Positions 45,054-53,959 are shown, counted from the first letter of the stretch. The stretch: 64,000 nt of DNA from Chryseobacterium echinoideorum (GCF_007474535.1 NZ_VKNW01000010.1:1-64000), one strand, 5' to 3'. The notes: generated by a model from the letters alone, not told the origin. Program-made: numbers and translations.

Positions 45054-45061
45054 TAATTTTG
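45054..45061 (+). promoter_or_regulatory. -7 promoter box of the second toxin-antitoxin cassette
   Basis: TAATTTTG fits TANNTTTG and lies 28 bases before the antitoxin ATG. The nearest TTTG upstream is 15 bases away, shorter than usual. Confidence 0.4.
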
Positions 45062-45089
45062 TAATTTTATAAAATTAAAGTTTTAGGAA

Positions 45090-45329
45090 ATGGAATCTAC
45101 TATAGACATCAGAAAAAGAATTCACGAATTCATCGACATTGCGGATGAAAGGATTTTGCGAATCATCAACGGAATTATTAATGCTGAAGAACAGGTAGAA
45201 GAATATCCGACAATTCCTGATTGGCATTACGATGAAATAAATGAAAGACGAGAAAAATATTTAAGCGGAGAAAGCAAATCTTACACTTGGGAAGAAGTCA
45301 AAGAGAAGGCAAAATCTGCTTTAAAATGA
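45090..45329 (+). CDS. Antitoxin of a RelE/ParE-type cassette
   Basis: This 79-residue acidic protein has an N-terminal helix (DIRKRIHEFIDIADERILRI) and a C-terminal YTWEEVKEKAKSALK motif, the layout of short addiction-module antitoxins (EYPTIPDWHYDEINERREKY resembles those paired with RelE/ParE). The next toxin ATG overlaps its stop (ATGA). It is the second such cassette inside the pigment cluster. Confidence 0.75.
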   Translation: MESTIDIRKRIHEFIDIADERILRIINGIINAEEQVEEYPTIPDWHYDEINERREKYLSGESKSYTWEEVKEKAKSALK

Positions 45330-45610
45330 CTTACGAATTAATTTTACAGGAAGAAGCAAGTTTGGAAATTCTTGAATCATACATTTATTATGAAGATGTA
45401 CAAAAGGGTTTGGGAGAAAAATTTATGAAACAACTGGAAAAATATTTCCGTAGAATCCAAAACAATCCAAAACATTTTCGGCTTAAGAAAAATTACCGAG
45501 AAGCTTTTATTCAAAAGTTTCCATATCTCATAGTTTTTGACATTATTGATTACAAAATTATTATACTTTCTGTTTTCAACACTCATCAAAACCCAACAAA
45601 AAAGCCTTAA
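45326..45610 (+). CDS. RelE/ParE-type toxin
   Basis: This 94-residue toxin uses the ATG at 45326, overlapping the antitoxin stop by 4 bases; a longer frame from 45287 is less likely as it lies inside the antitoxin gene. Features are YELILQEEASLEILESYIYY near the N-terminus, RLKKNYREAFIQKFPYLIVF (the central Arg-rich strand), and a C-terminal IIILSVFNTHQNPTK with the His expected in ParE/RelE. The fold is clear; whether the target is mRNA or gyrase is not. It is not closely related to the YoeB copy. Confidence 0.82.
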   Translation: MTYELILQEEASLEILESYIYYEDVQKGLGEKFMKQLEKYFRRIQNNPKHFRLKKNYREAFIQKFPYLIVFDIIDYKIIILSVFNTHQNPTKKP

Positions 45611-45628
45611 TCTTTTTGAAATTCATTA

Positions 45629-46168
45629 ATGAAGAAAACAGACATTTGCATCATAAAAAACTCAAAAATAATTCTCAACAACAAAATTATTTTTGAAACT
45701 CCAACTGAAAACTTTTCAGATTTCGCAAAAAAAGCTTATAAAAGTTTAGAACTGAATTATCCGAAATTTCATAAAATGGATAACTTAAGCAAACTCGCTT
45801 TTCTCGCTTCCGAAATGATTTTAAAGAATGAAGACCACAGCAGAACCGCTTTGGTTTTTTCGAATAAATCATCAAGTTTAGATACCGATTTCAAATATCA
45901 GGAGAGCATCAATTCTCAGGAAAATTATTTCCCGAGTCCAGCTGTCTTTGTGTACACTTTACCCAATATTTGTGTTGGCGAAATCAGCATCAGACATAAG
46001 ATGCAGACCGAAAATGCCTTTTTTGTTTTAGATGAATTTGATGAAGAATTTTTAAACTCGTATGCGGCACAGATTCTGCAATCAGAGAAAGCGGAAAAAG
46101 TCTTATGTGGCTGGATAGAACTATATCAGGAAAGTTATCAAGCTTTTGTATATTTGCTGACATTATAA
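45629..46168 (+). CDS. Truncated ketosynthase-like protein (chain-length-factor-like)
   Basis: This 179-residue protein resembles only the N-terminal half of a beta-ketoacyl synthase. It has [16 protein letters not shown] and [20 protein letters not shown] (about 113-131), the stretch found near the dimer interface of KS proteins, but no catalytic Cys-His-His set in the right positions. It is often named 3-oxoacyl-ACP synthase in flavobacteria. It lies between a toxin and the ACP gene and may pair with the full KS encoded at 43917-45050, like a chain-length factor; that role is an inference. Confidence 0.72.
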   Translation: MKKTDICIIKNSKIILNNKIIFETPTENFSDFAKKAYKSLELNYPKFHKMDNLSKLAFLASEMILKNEDHSRTALVFSNKSSSLDTDFKYQESINSQENYFPSPAVFVYTLPNICVGEISIRHKMQTENAFFVLDEFDEEFLNSYAAQILQSEKAEKVLCGWIELYQESYQAFVYLLTL

Positions 46169-46299
46169 ATTTGATAATTTGAAAACGTAAGATGTTATCT
46201 GTAAGTACAGCGATTATTAACAGAAATTTTTTAATTTAATATCTGATATAACGTATCCATTTTCAAATTATCTCATTAACATATTTTCAAATTAATTTT

Positions 46300-46557
46300 A
46301 TGGAAAACCTGAAAGAAGAATTAAAAAACAAAATCATTGAAGTACTTAACCTTGAAGATGTTGCAGTAGAAGAAATTAAAGATTCAGACCCGTTATTCGG
46401 GGGAGGTCTTGGATTGGATTCTATTGACGCACTTGAATTGATCGTTCTTTTGGATAAGGAATACGGAATCAAACTGGCAGATCCGAAAAAAGGAAAGGAA
46501 ATTTTCTCTTCCATCGAAACCATGGCAAAGTATATTGAAGAAAACAGAACGAAATAA
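46300..46557 (+). CDS. Acyl carrier protein of the pigment cluster
   Basis: This 85-residue ACP has the phosphopantetheine attachment Ser41 in GLGLDSIDALELIVLL and the acidic helix 2 that docks to ketosynthases. It differs from the usual fatty-acid AcpP in GGGLGLD. It is the last clear gene of the cluster and would carry the growing aryl polyene chain for the two KS-type proteins and the dehydratases. A TAAATTTG box at 46166-46173 with a TTTG 17 bases upstream may give it its own promoter. Confidence 0.9.
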   Translation: MENLKEELKNKIIEVLNLEDVAVEEIKDSDPLFGGGLGLDSIDALELIVLLDKEYGIKLADPKKGKEIFSSIETMAKYIEENRTK

Positions 46558-46595
46558 CTAATTTTCAATTTAAAAGTCTTTTTTGAGAACAGAAT

Positions 46596-47546
46596 ATGCG
46601 TATTTTACTATTAGATAAAAACCACCCGCTCATTACCGAGCAGCTTTTGACTAAAAATTTCATTCTTGAAGAAGACTTTTATTCATCTTACGAAGATGTC
46701 CTCAAAAAAATTGACCGTTATGATGGGATTATCATCCGAAGCAGAATTCCTTTAGACCAAAACTTTTTAGAAAAAGCAAAAAATCTGAAATTTATTGCAA
46801 GAGTCGGTGCCGGAATGGAAAATATTGATGTTTCTACAGCTGGGAAATTGAGAATCCAGCTTATCAATTCTCCCGAAGGAAACCGGGATTCTGTTGCAGA
46901 ACATGTAGTCGGAATGCTTTTAATTCTCATGAACCGATTGTTTATTGCCTCCAACGAAGTAAAAAACGGAATCTGGCTTCGTGAAGAAAACCGCGGCGAT
47001 GAGCTTTTAGGAAAAACTGTCGGTCTGATTGGCTACGGAAACATGGGAAAAGCAACAGCAAAAAGACTTTCGGGTTTTGGCTGTAAAGTGATTTTCCATG
47101 ATATTTTGCCGAATCTTTCTGATGAATTTGCCCAACAGGTAAGTTTGGATGAATTGAAAAAAACAGCAGAAATTCTCAGTCTTCATATTCCCCTTACATC
47201 CGATACTCATTATCTTATCAATGCTGAATTTATTAATGAAATGAAAAATAATTTTTATTTCGTTAATACGGCAAGAGGTAAAAATGTACACACCAAAAGT
47301 CTGGTAGAAGCCTTAAAAACCGGAAAAGTAAAGGGTGCCTGTCTTGATGTTCTGGAATACGAAAAATCATCATTTGAAAACCTGGACAGTTCTGCTTCGC
47401 TCAACAATGAAGAATATAATGATTTACAATATCTTTTAAATTCCGAAAAAGTAATCGTAACACCTCATATCGCAGGCTGGACGCACCAAAGCAAAGAAAA
47501 ACTGGCGCAGTTCATTGTAGATAAAATTCTTTCATCTTTTTCATGA
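46596..47546 (+). CDS. D-2-hydroxyacid dehydrogenase (phosphoglycerate dehydrogenase-like)
   Basis: This 316-residue NAD-dependent enzyme has the dinucleotide motif GYGNMG (146-151), the substrate-binding VGAGMENID, and the catalytic Arg in VNTARGKN, Glu region and His in VTPHIAGWTH. It lacks a C-terminal ACT domain, so it is not the regulated long form of SerA. It would interconvert a 2-hydroxy and a 2-keto acid; the exact substrate cannot be read. It follows the ACP gene by 38 bases on the same strand but is probably not part of the pigment pathway. Confidence 0.85.
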   Translation: MRILLLDKNHPLITEQLLTKNFILEEDFYSSYEDVLKKIDRYDGIIIRSRIPLDQNFLEKAKNLKFIARVGAGMENIDVSTAGKLRIQLINSPEGNRDSVAEHVVGMLLILMNRLFIASNEVKNGIWLREENRGDELLGKTVGLIGYGNMGKATAKRLSGFGCKVIFHDILPNLSDEFAQQVSLDELKKTAEILSLHIPLTSDTHYLINAEFINEMKNNFYFVNTARGKNVHTKSLVEALKTGKVKGACLDVLEYEKSSFENLDSSASLNNEEYNDLQYLLNSEKVIVTPHIAGWTHQSKEKLAQFIVDKILSSFS

Positions 47547-47656
47547 GTTTAAATACTTTAAAATATTTTCAAAAACCTGTCATTATGTTAAATTATTCTT
47601 AATTCACTGCCAATTTTTATCTTTTATTTTGAGTTTTATTAAATTGCCACTCATTT

Positions 47657-48925
47657 TTGAAACTCATGAAGAAGCTTACCATCCTACTCCTTTCTGTTCT
47701 TTTTATATTTTTCATTTCGTGCAAAAAAGATAAACAGGAATCTGCTACTGAGGAGCCTGCAACCAATCTGCCCAATTTTGGGAATGTAGATCTGAATAAA
47801 GTTTTTGAAAATGATAACATTCAGATTTCCAATAAAAAATTTCTTTCGGGATACATTGACCAGTATTACAAAAAAATCTGGGAGCAGGGTAATCTGAGCG
47901 GAAGCGTTCTCGTTGCACAGGGAGATCAGATTATTTATGAAAATTACAGAGGTTTTGCAAGAGAAAACAACCAAAAACCTATTGACAAAAATACTCCGCT
48001 TCATGTAGCTTCGGTTTCCAAAACATTAACAGCAATGGCGATGATGAAACTGGTAGAAGCAGGTAAAATAAAACTTTCAGATAACCTCACTCAGTTTTTT
48101 CCGCAGTTTCCTTATCCGAATGTAACCGTTCAAAGTCTTCTGGATCAGAGAAGCGGTCTGCCTAAATATGAATATTTTATCACAAAAATTCAGCCGGTTC
48201 CTGCAGAGCTTTCAAAAGCATATTTAACCAATCAGGACATTCTGAACATGATTATTAAATATAAACCTGATCTTTCAAGAGAAACCGACACCGGATTTAT
48301 GTACTGCAATACCAATTATGCTCTTTTAGCGTTATTAATAGAAAAAATCACCGCTAAACCTTTTCCGCAGACAATGAAAGAAATGGTATTCACGCCTCTG
48401 AAAATGAAAAACACTTTCATATTTCAGGAAAAAGACATTCCGACTGCTTCTCAGTCTTTTTATTTTGGCGGAAACCGTTTATACCCATTAGATCGTCTAG
48501 ATTTAATTTACGGTGATAAGAATGTGTATACCACTCCAAGAGATCTCCTTAATTTTTCTAAAGCGATGTTTTCAAAAGATTTTCTGAAACCAGAACTGAT
48601 GGAAATGGTATTCACACCTTACAGCAACGAAAAAGCAGGACAAAACAATTATGGGCTAGGATTCAGAATGAAAATATTTGATAATGGTGAAAAACTTACC
48701 TATCATAACGGTTGGTGGCATGGAAGCAATTCGGTTTTTGCCCACCTTCTGAAATCAAAGGTAACGATCGTTGCTATTGGTAATAAATATTCCGGGAGAG
48801 TATATTCTGCACTCGCTTTATCCGGATTATTTGAAGATTTTCCGACTCAGAAAGATAAACTTCACAATGTGATGAAAGATAGTGAAGATACTTTAAAAGC
48901 AGGAACTGAAGTTTTTGGAGAATAA
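47657..48925 (+). CDS. Serine hydrolase lipoprotein, class C beta-lactamase family
   Basis: This 422-residue protein has a lipoprotein signal (lipobox ISC, Cys22). The penicillin-binding fold has SVSK (Ser119, Lys122) in HVASVSKTLTA, the second motif YCN (Tyr216, Asn218), and HNGWWHGSN as the third. It is probably a D-aminopeptidase, esterase or peptidoglycan hydrolase in the periplasm; beta-lactamase activity is not implied by the fold. It stands 110 bases after the dehydrogenase gene. A further envelope lipoprotein gene follows. Confidence 0.88.
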   Translation: MKLMKKLTILLLSVLFIFFISCKKDKQESATEEPATNLPNFGNVDLNKVFENDNIQISNKKFLSGYIDQYYKKIWEQGNLSGSVLVAQGDQIIYENYRGFARENNQKPIDKNTPLHVASVSKTLTAMAMMKLVEAGKIKLSDNLTQFFPQFPYPNVTVQSLLDQRSGLPKYEYFITKIQPVPAELSKAYLTNQDILNMIIKYKPDLSRETDTGFMYCNTNYALLALLIEKITAKPFPQTMKEMVFTPLKMKNTFIFQEKDIPTASQSFYFGGNRLYPLDRLDLIYGDKNVYTTPRDLLNFSKAMFSKDFLKPELMEMVFTPYSNEKAGQNNYGLGFRMKIFDNGEKLTYHNGWWHGSNSVFAHLLKSKVTIVAIGNKYSGRVYSALALSGLFEDFPTQKDKLHNVMKDSEDTLKAGTEVFGE

Positions 48926-48950
48926 TGTTTATTTTTGTCGAAATATTTTC

Positions 48951-50726
48951 ATGAAAAGATTATTTCTTCTATTCATTATCTCTATGCTCGTACACTCCTG
49001 TGCAAGAGTAGGTTCTCCTATTGGTGGCGCAAAAGATACGTTGGCTCCAAGTGTTGTAGGATCCAATATAGATACTTCACGAGTGAATGTAAGAAGAGAC
49101 ATCAGAGAACTTAGAATAGATTTTGATGAATACATTACTTTGAAAGACATCAACAAAAATCTGAATATATCGCCTCCAATTAATAATATTAAAAGAATTT
49201 TGCCTTCTAATATTGCCAACAAGTTCCTGGTTATTCAATGGACCGATACTTTACAGGCAAACACCACCTACAATTTTAATTTTGGTAATGCAATCGTGGA
49301 TAACAGCGAAGGCAATCCTCTCCGATATTATAATTTTGCCTTCTCAACCGGCGAAAAGCTTGATGATCTTTACATCAGCGGAGAAGTAAAAGATGCAATG
49401 GCAATAAAAAAACAAACTAACGCTCAAAACAAAATGGTGGTTGGTCTTTATCAGCTGAAAGACAGTATTGATTATAAGAAAAAGCCATATTACATCACCA
49501 AAGTAGATGATGACGGATATTATGAACTGAATTATCTTGCACCGGGAAAATATAAAATCATTGCTTTTGATGATGAAAATGAAAACTCAACTTTCAATCC
49601 CGGGAAAGAAAAAATAGCTTTTCAGAAAGATACGGTAACCATTGAGAAATCTATTTCTGGTTTAAATTTAAAGCTTTACCCTTCCAAAAAACCTTTTAAA
49701 AAGCCCGAATTGAAAGAAATACCGGGTGGAATTCTGATGCTTTTTGAAGGAAATCCCGAAGAGGTGAAAGTGTCTCCCATCGGCGAAAAGTTGAATGATA
49801 TTAAAATAACTCACAATAAAAAATCTGACACGGTAAAAATATGGTTTGATGCTGTAAAGGCTGATTTAGGACAAACCGCAAACGAAAAACTTCAGTTTGC
49901 TTACGAAACTGAGGCTAAAAAAGATACTGCAACCATTTTTTATAAATACAATAAGAAAAATGCCATGACTTTGGATAGCGGCGGCGGAACGTTAGCTCCA
50001 AAATCTGATTTCAGACTGGTTTCTAATTATGTGATTGATAAACTTAATACTGAGAAATGGACTCTTAAAATTGACAGTCTTACAGCTCAGCCATTTACTG
50101 CAAAAATTTCGCAGACCAATCCTTATGAGATATTAATCAGTTCTGACTTTGCTGAAGGTAAAAAATATCAGCTTACCGTTCCAAAAACGACTGTATCTTC
50201 TTATTACGATAAAAATCCTGAATCAAAAAGATTTGATTTTGAAGTGGATAAAATTGAAAATTATGGAGAGTTGACTTTTAACCTGACAAATGCACCCGCT
50301 ACAAAATACTGGATTCAGCTTCTAGATTCATCAGAAAAACCAGTTTATCAAAAGTACACCAACGGAAACAAGGTTAGTTTTGACATTGTAAAACCTGCAG
50401 AATATATTGTAAGAATTCTGGTTGATAACAACGAAAACAGGTTTTGGGACGAAGCAGATTTTGAGAACGGAATTTTTGCAGAAGACTCTTATATTTATTA
50501 CAAAACGGTAGTTACAAGACCTTTGTGGCAGTCAAATGAAGATTGGGATTTGAAAGATACAAGAGTTTTAGATGCAAGCAAACTCATAAATAATAACACC
50601 AACAAACCAAATCAGGATAAAAAGGACAACAATCCGCAAAATAATATGCCTCAAAATAATACTCCGTTTCAAAATACAGTTCCTGGAGGTGCTACAAGAG
50701 GTCGCAATTTGCAAACTACCAGATAA
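48951..50726 (+). CDS. Large lipoprotein with Ig-like domain
   Basis: This 591-residue protein starts from ATG 48951; the longer frame from 48915 overlaps the previous gene and lacks the signal. The lipobox is HSC at the end of MKRLFLLFIISMLVHSC. An Ig-like (SbsA-type) domain begins ARVGSPIGGAKDTLAPSVV and has IRELRIDFDEYITLKDINKN. The middle has YYELNYLAPGKYKIIAFDDE, a carboxypeptidase-regulatory-like strand set, and the last ~50 residues are Asn/Gln/Pro-rich. It is conserved in flavobacteria; an envelope structural role is likely. A TATTTTTG box (48930-48937) precedes it by 13 bases. Confidence 0.85.
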   Translation: MKRLFLLFIISMLVHSCARVGSPIGGAKDTLAPSVVGSNIDTSRVNVRRDIRELRIDFDEYITLKDINKNLNISPPINNIKRILPSNIANKFLVIQWTDTLQANTTYNFNFGNAIVDNSEGNPLRYYNFAFSTGEKLDDLYISGEVKDAMAIKKQTNAQNKMVVGLYQLKDSIDYKKKPYYITKVDDDGYYELNYLAPGKYKIIAFDDENENSTFNPGKEKIAFQKDTVTIEKSISGLNLKLYPSKKPFKKPELKEIPGGILMLFEGNPEEVKVSPIGEKLNDIKITHNKKSDTVKIWFDAVKADLGQTANEKLQFAYETEAKKDTATIFYKYNKKNAMTLDSGGGTLAPKSDFRLVSNYVIDKLNTEKWTLKIDSLTAQPFTAKISQTNPYEILISSDFAEGKKYQLTVPKTTVSSYYDKNPESKRFDFEVDKIENYGELTFNLTNAPATKYWIQLLDSSEKPVYQKYTNGNKVSFDIVKPAEYIVRILVDNNENRFWDEADFENGIFAEDSYIYYKTVVTRPLWQSNEDWDLKDTRVLDASKLINNNTNKPNQDKKDNNPQNNMPQNNTPFQNTVPGGATRGRNLQTTR

Positions 50727-51184
50727 TGAAAAAGTTTGTAAAGGTAGTTTTCTGGGTTATTCTGTGCTTTATTTTGATTCAGCTAATACCTGTCGATAAA
50801 GAAAATTTGCCGGTGAAAAAAAGTGAAAATTTCACAGATATACAAAAAACTCCGCAAAAGATTACATCCCTACTGAAGAATGCATGCTATGACTGCCATT
50901 CTAATGAAACCAAATATCCGAGTTATGCTTACATTGCTCCTTTCTCTTGGTCTGTAAAAAGTCACATCAACGAAGGCAGAGAACACCTTAACTTCTCTGT
51001 CTGGAATACTTACAATGATTATTTAAAAAAAGGGATGCTTGACAAGTCAATTCAGACTATTGAAAACAAGACAATGCCAATGCCCGCTTACATCATTTAT
51101 CATAATGAAGCAAATCTATCTGATGCCGAAAAAACTATACTGAAAAACTATTTTCAGGAACTTTTAAATTCAGGAAGTTATTAG
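50726..51184 (+). CDS. Haem-binding domain protein
   Basis: This 152-residue protein has an N-terminal membrane anchor (about 6-22) and one c-type haem motif CYDCH (Cys54, Cys57, His58) in NACYDCHSNETKYP, followed by APFSWSVKSHINEGREH, a pattern of the flavobacterial haem-binding domain family. The fixed distance between CxxCH and the later His fits a periplasmic cytochrome-like fold. It overlaps the end of the lipoprotein gene (stop and start share a base). Its stop also overlaps the NUDIX gene stop on the other strand. Confidence 0.87.
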   Translation: MKKFVKVVFWVILCFILIQLIPVDKENLPVKKSENFTDIQKTPQKITSLLKNACYDCHSNETKYPSYAYIAPFSWSVKSHINEGREHLNFSVWNTYNDYLKKGMLDKSIQTIENKTMPMPAYIIYHNEANLSDAEKTILKNYFQELLNSGSY

Positions 51185-51699
51185 ATAAAATTTTTAAGAT
51201 ATTTTTCGAAGAATTTTTTCTGTGAATCAAAAGCAATGTGTTCAAGATTCAGTTCTTTTAAGGGAATCCATATTGCTTCAGAAATTTCAGAAAGTTCCAT
51301 ATCAACTTCAAACTTATCCGAAACTTGATATTCATAGAATAGATCAATCGTGTTGTAGTCTATTTCTTTATATGTATATATATTTGGTAAGCTTGTAAGA
51401 TATTTAAGTTCATCCATATTAATATCTAATTTCAGCTCTTCAAACAGCTCTCTTTTACAGGTGTTTTCTGCCATTTCTTTAGGATCTACAAATCCTCCGG
51501 CTAAATCCAGCTTTCCTTTTTTAGGCTCCTGATTTCTTCTTGTTAGAAAAACTTCATCTTTATATCTTATGACTACTGCAACAGCTCCTGCTACATTATT
51601 ATATAAAGTGAAGCTGCATTCCGGACAGCTCCACTTTTTTTCCTGATCCCAGCGAAGGGTCTGTTTTCCACAGTTTGGACAAAATTTTAATACTTTCAT
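51181..51699 (-). CDS. NUDIX hydrolase with N-terminal zinc ribbon
   Basis: This 172-residue protein has Cys7, Cys10, Cys25 and Cys28 as a zinc ribbon and then the NUDIX box (GGFVDPKEMAENTC followed by KRELFEEL), the GX5EX7REUXEEXGU pattern. It probably hydrolyses a nucleoside diphosphate derivative such as NADH or a damaged nucleotide; zinc-ribbon NUDIX proteins of the NudC type prefer NADH, but NudC-specific features were not checked. Its start overlaps the xerD stop by 4 bases. Confidence 0.88.
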   Translation of the reverse strand: MKVLKFCPNCGKQTLRWDQEKKWSCPECSFTLYNNVAGAVAVVIRYKDEVFLTRRNQEPKKGKLDLAGGFVDPKEMAENTCKRELFEELKLDINMDELKYLTSLPNIYTYKEIDYNTIDLFYEYQVSDKFEVDMELSEISEAIWIPLKELNLEHIAFDSQKKFFEKYLKNFI

Positions 51700-52610
51700 C
51701 CAGCAAAGTTAGCATTTCGCGGGTGAAAATTCAATATCACATCACGAAGTTCTTCTGTTTTTAAATGCGTATAAATACCAGTAGTTGTAATACTGGAATG
51801 CCCCAGCATTTCCTGAATGAAACGCAAATCTGCTCCGTTTTGCAATAAATGGGTAGCAAAAGAGTGTCTGAATGTATGTGGGGATATTTTTTTACTTACT
51901 CCTGCCTTATCTGTAAGTTCTTTAATAATAATAAAGACAATTACTCTTGACATTGAAGTTCCTCTGCTGTTAAGAAAGAGAATATCTTCATGTTTTTTAT
52001 TTACTTTAACCTTTGAGCGCACTTCGTTGATATATTCTTTCAACAGCTTTGCAGTGTATTGAGCCAAAGGCACCAAACGCATTTTATTACCTTTACCTGT
52101 TACTTTTATGTATCTTTCCTTAAAATTGATATTAGAGATTTTAATATCAATCAATTCTGAAACGCGAAGCCCGCATCCATACAATACTTCGATAATGCAA
52201 TGATTTCTTTTACCCAGATCTGAATTTTTCTCAATTGCATCAATAATTTTCTCAATATCAGTAAGGGATAGAGTATCCGGAAGATACAATCCAAGCTTAG
52301 GTCCTTCTAGCAGCGAAGAAGGATTATCATCTCTTACTTCTTCCTCAACCAGATATTTGAAAAAAGCCTTAATGGAAGAAATCCATCTTGCCTGAGATCG
52401 TTCGCTGAATTTTTGTTTGGATAATTTGAAAATATACTCTTGAAGATTGTCATACGTAATCACCTCAGGACCAAGTCCATCGAGTTCTTCTACCGCATAA
52501 TCTTTTAGCTTTTTGATGTCACGAATGTAAGCATCCAGTGTATTTTCTGAGAAATTTCTTTCGAATCTTAAAAAAATTTCGAAATCTTTAATTTTTTCAT
52601 CCCAAGTCAT
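51696..52610 (-). CDS. xerD: Tyrosine recombinase XerD
   Basis: This 304-residue tyrosine recombinase has an N-terminal SAM-like domain (about 1-90) and a catalytic domain with CGLRVSEL (Arg), VTGKGNKMRLVPL (Lys), SPHTFRHSFATHLL (His and Arg), and LGHSSITTTGIYTH (His and nucleophile Tyr). XerD resolves chromosome dimers at dif. It is encoded between dCMP deaminase and NUDIX genes, as in many flavobacteria. No dif site was looked for beyond this window. Confidence 0.92.
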   Translation of the reverse strand: MTWDEKIKDFEIFLRFERNFSENTLDAYIRDIKKLKDYAVEELDGLGPEVITYDNLQEYIFKLSKQKFSERSQARWISSIKAFFKYLVEEEVRDDNPSSLLEGPKLGLYLPDTLSLTDIEKIIDAIEKNSDLGKRNHCIIEVLYGCGLRVSELIDIKISNINFKERYIKVTGKGNKMRLVPLAQYTAKLLKEYINEVRSKVKVNKKHEDILFLNSRGTSMSRVIVFIIIKELTDKAGVSKKISPHTFRHSFATHLLQNGADLRFIQEMLGHSSITTTGIYTHLKTEELRDVILNFHPRNANFAG

Positions 52611-52630
52611 TGTGTTTTGTTTTTAATTAT

Positions 52631-53056
52631 TTATAATTCATTTTCTGACACTTGTATTATTTCAATATGGTGGCTTTTTAAAAAATCTATGCCTTCGTTA
52701 TCTGAATAGGCATTGATATAGACGACTCTCGAAATTCCTGCCTGCAAAATCAGCTTACTGCATTCTTTGCATGGAGACAATGTTAAATAAAGCGTTGCTC
52801 CTCTTGCAGATTGTGTAGAGCCTGCTAATTTCAGAATTGCATTTGCCTCTGCGTGAAGAACGTACCAATGGGTTTTACCATTTTCATCTTCGCAGCAATT
52901 TTCAGATCCTGATGGTGTACCATTATAACCATCCGAAATAATCATCCTATCTTTTACGATAAGCGCTCCTACCTGTTTTCTTTCACAGTAGGAAAGTTTT
53001 GCCCATTCCTGAGCCATTTTCAGATAAGCTTTATCAAACTTACTATACATCTGCAT
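52631..53056 (-). CDS. Deoxycytidylate (dCMP) deaminase family protein
   Basis: This 141-residue zinc deaminase has the motif HAEANAIL (His68, Glu70) and PCKECS (Cys96, Cys99), plus GYNGTPSG (43-50), which is typical of ComEB/dCMP deaminases. It would make dUMP for thymidylate synthesis. Met3 is an alternative start. It lies 20 bases before xerD and 32 bases after the enoyl-CoA hydratase gene. Confidence 0.9.
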   Translation of the reverse strand: MQMYSKFDKAYLKMAQEWAKLSYCERKQVGALIVKDRMIISDGYNGTPSGSENCCEDENGKTHWYVLHAEANAILKLAGSTQSARGATLYLTLSPCKECSKLILQAGISRVVYINAYSDNEGIDFLKSHHIEIIQVSENEL

Positions 53057-53088
53057 CGGTGTTTACGAAATAATCTGCGTTTGTATAA

Positions 53089-53856
53089 TCAAAAGTTCGG
53101 CTTTCTTTTTTCAAGAAATGCAGAAACCCCTTCTTTTTTGTCGTCCATATCAAAAAGTTCTCCAAAAGATTTAATTTCAGTTTCAAAACCTTGATCAGTG
53201 TCTGACAAGTTGGTTGCCTTGATTGCTTTAGCAATTGCCATTGGTGAGTTTTTTGCAATCATGGCAGCTAATTCTTTCGTTTTCCCAAGAAGCTCTTCAA
53301 CAGAAAAAACTTCGTTTACTAAGCCAATTTCTTTTGCCTTTTGGGCAGAAATCATTTTTGCCGAAAAAATCATTTCATTTGCAATACCTTTCCCCACAAG
53401 CTTAGGCAGTCTTTGAGTTCCTCCGTAACCTGGAATTAATCCTAAGGTTACTTCAGGCAACCCTAATTTAGCATTTTCTGATGCATATCGTATATGGCAA
53501 GACATTGCAAGTTCCAAACCACCTCCTAGCGCAAATCCGTTTACGGCAGCAATTACAGGTTTATTCAAGTTTTCGATTTTATCAAAAAGACTATTTTGAC
53601 CAGTTCTTGCTAATTCCTCCGCTTTTGCTTGATTAAAGTTACTAAATTCTTTTATATCTGCACCTGCAACAAAAGATTTTTCTCCACTTCCTGTTAAAAT
53701 AACGACTCTTACCTCATGATCATCCTGTAATTCATCCAATGCAGTACTGATTTCACTGATAGTTAGAGCGTTCAAAGCATTGAGGCTTTCAGGTCTGTTG
53801 ATGGTAATTACAGCGGTTTTTTCTTCCTTGTTGATGAGAATATTTTCGTAACTCAT
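53089..53856 (-). CDS. Enoyl-CoA hydratase
   Basis: This 255-residue crotonase-fold protein has the oxyanion motif FVAGADIKEF (62-71) and NGFALGGGLELAMSCHI (106-122) with catalytic Glu115, then PEVTLGLIPGYGGTQRL with the second Glu. It hydrates a trans-2-enoyl-CoA in fatty acid oxidation or amino acid breakdown. It is the first of four minus-strand genes, and a strong AT-rich hairpin lies between it and katA. Confidence 0.92.
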   Translation of the reverse strand: MSYENILINKEEKTAVITINRPESLNALNALTISEISTALDELQDDHEVRVVILTGSGEKSFVAGADIKEFSNFNQAKAEELARTGQNSLFDKIENLNKPVIAAVNGFALGGGLELAMSCHIRYASENAKLGLPEVTLGLIPGYGGTQRLPKLVGKGIANEMIFSAKMISAQKAKEIGLVNEVFSVEELLGKTKELAAMIAKNSPMAIAKAIKATNLSDTDQGFETEIKSFGELFDMDDKKEGVSAFLEKRKPNF

Positions 53857-53906
53857 TATATACTTTAATCTAAAATAAACTGCAAATTAAAAAAAAATTA
53901 TAAATA

Positions 53907-53936
53907 AAAAGGAAAAAATATACATTTTTTCCTTTT
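53907..53936 (-). terminator. Terminator of katA
   Basis: Perfect 13-bp inverted repeat AAAAGGAAAAAAT / ATTTTTTCCTTTT with a 4-base loop (53920-53923), followed on the minus strand by T-rich sequence. It begins about 24 bases past the katA stop. Confidence 0.75.
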
Positions 53937-53959
53937 ATAAGCATTTATTATTTAACTAT

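Noticed and set aside
53043..53258. 71-codon minus-strand ORF between dCMP deaminase and enoyl-CoA hydratase genes
   Set aside because: Overlaps the enoyl-CoA hydratase gene in another frame; no conserved motif.
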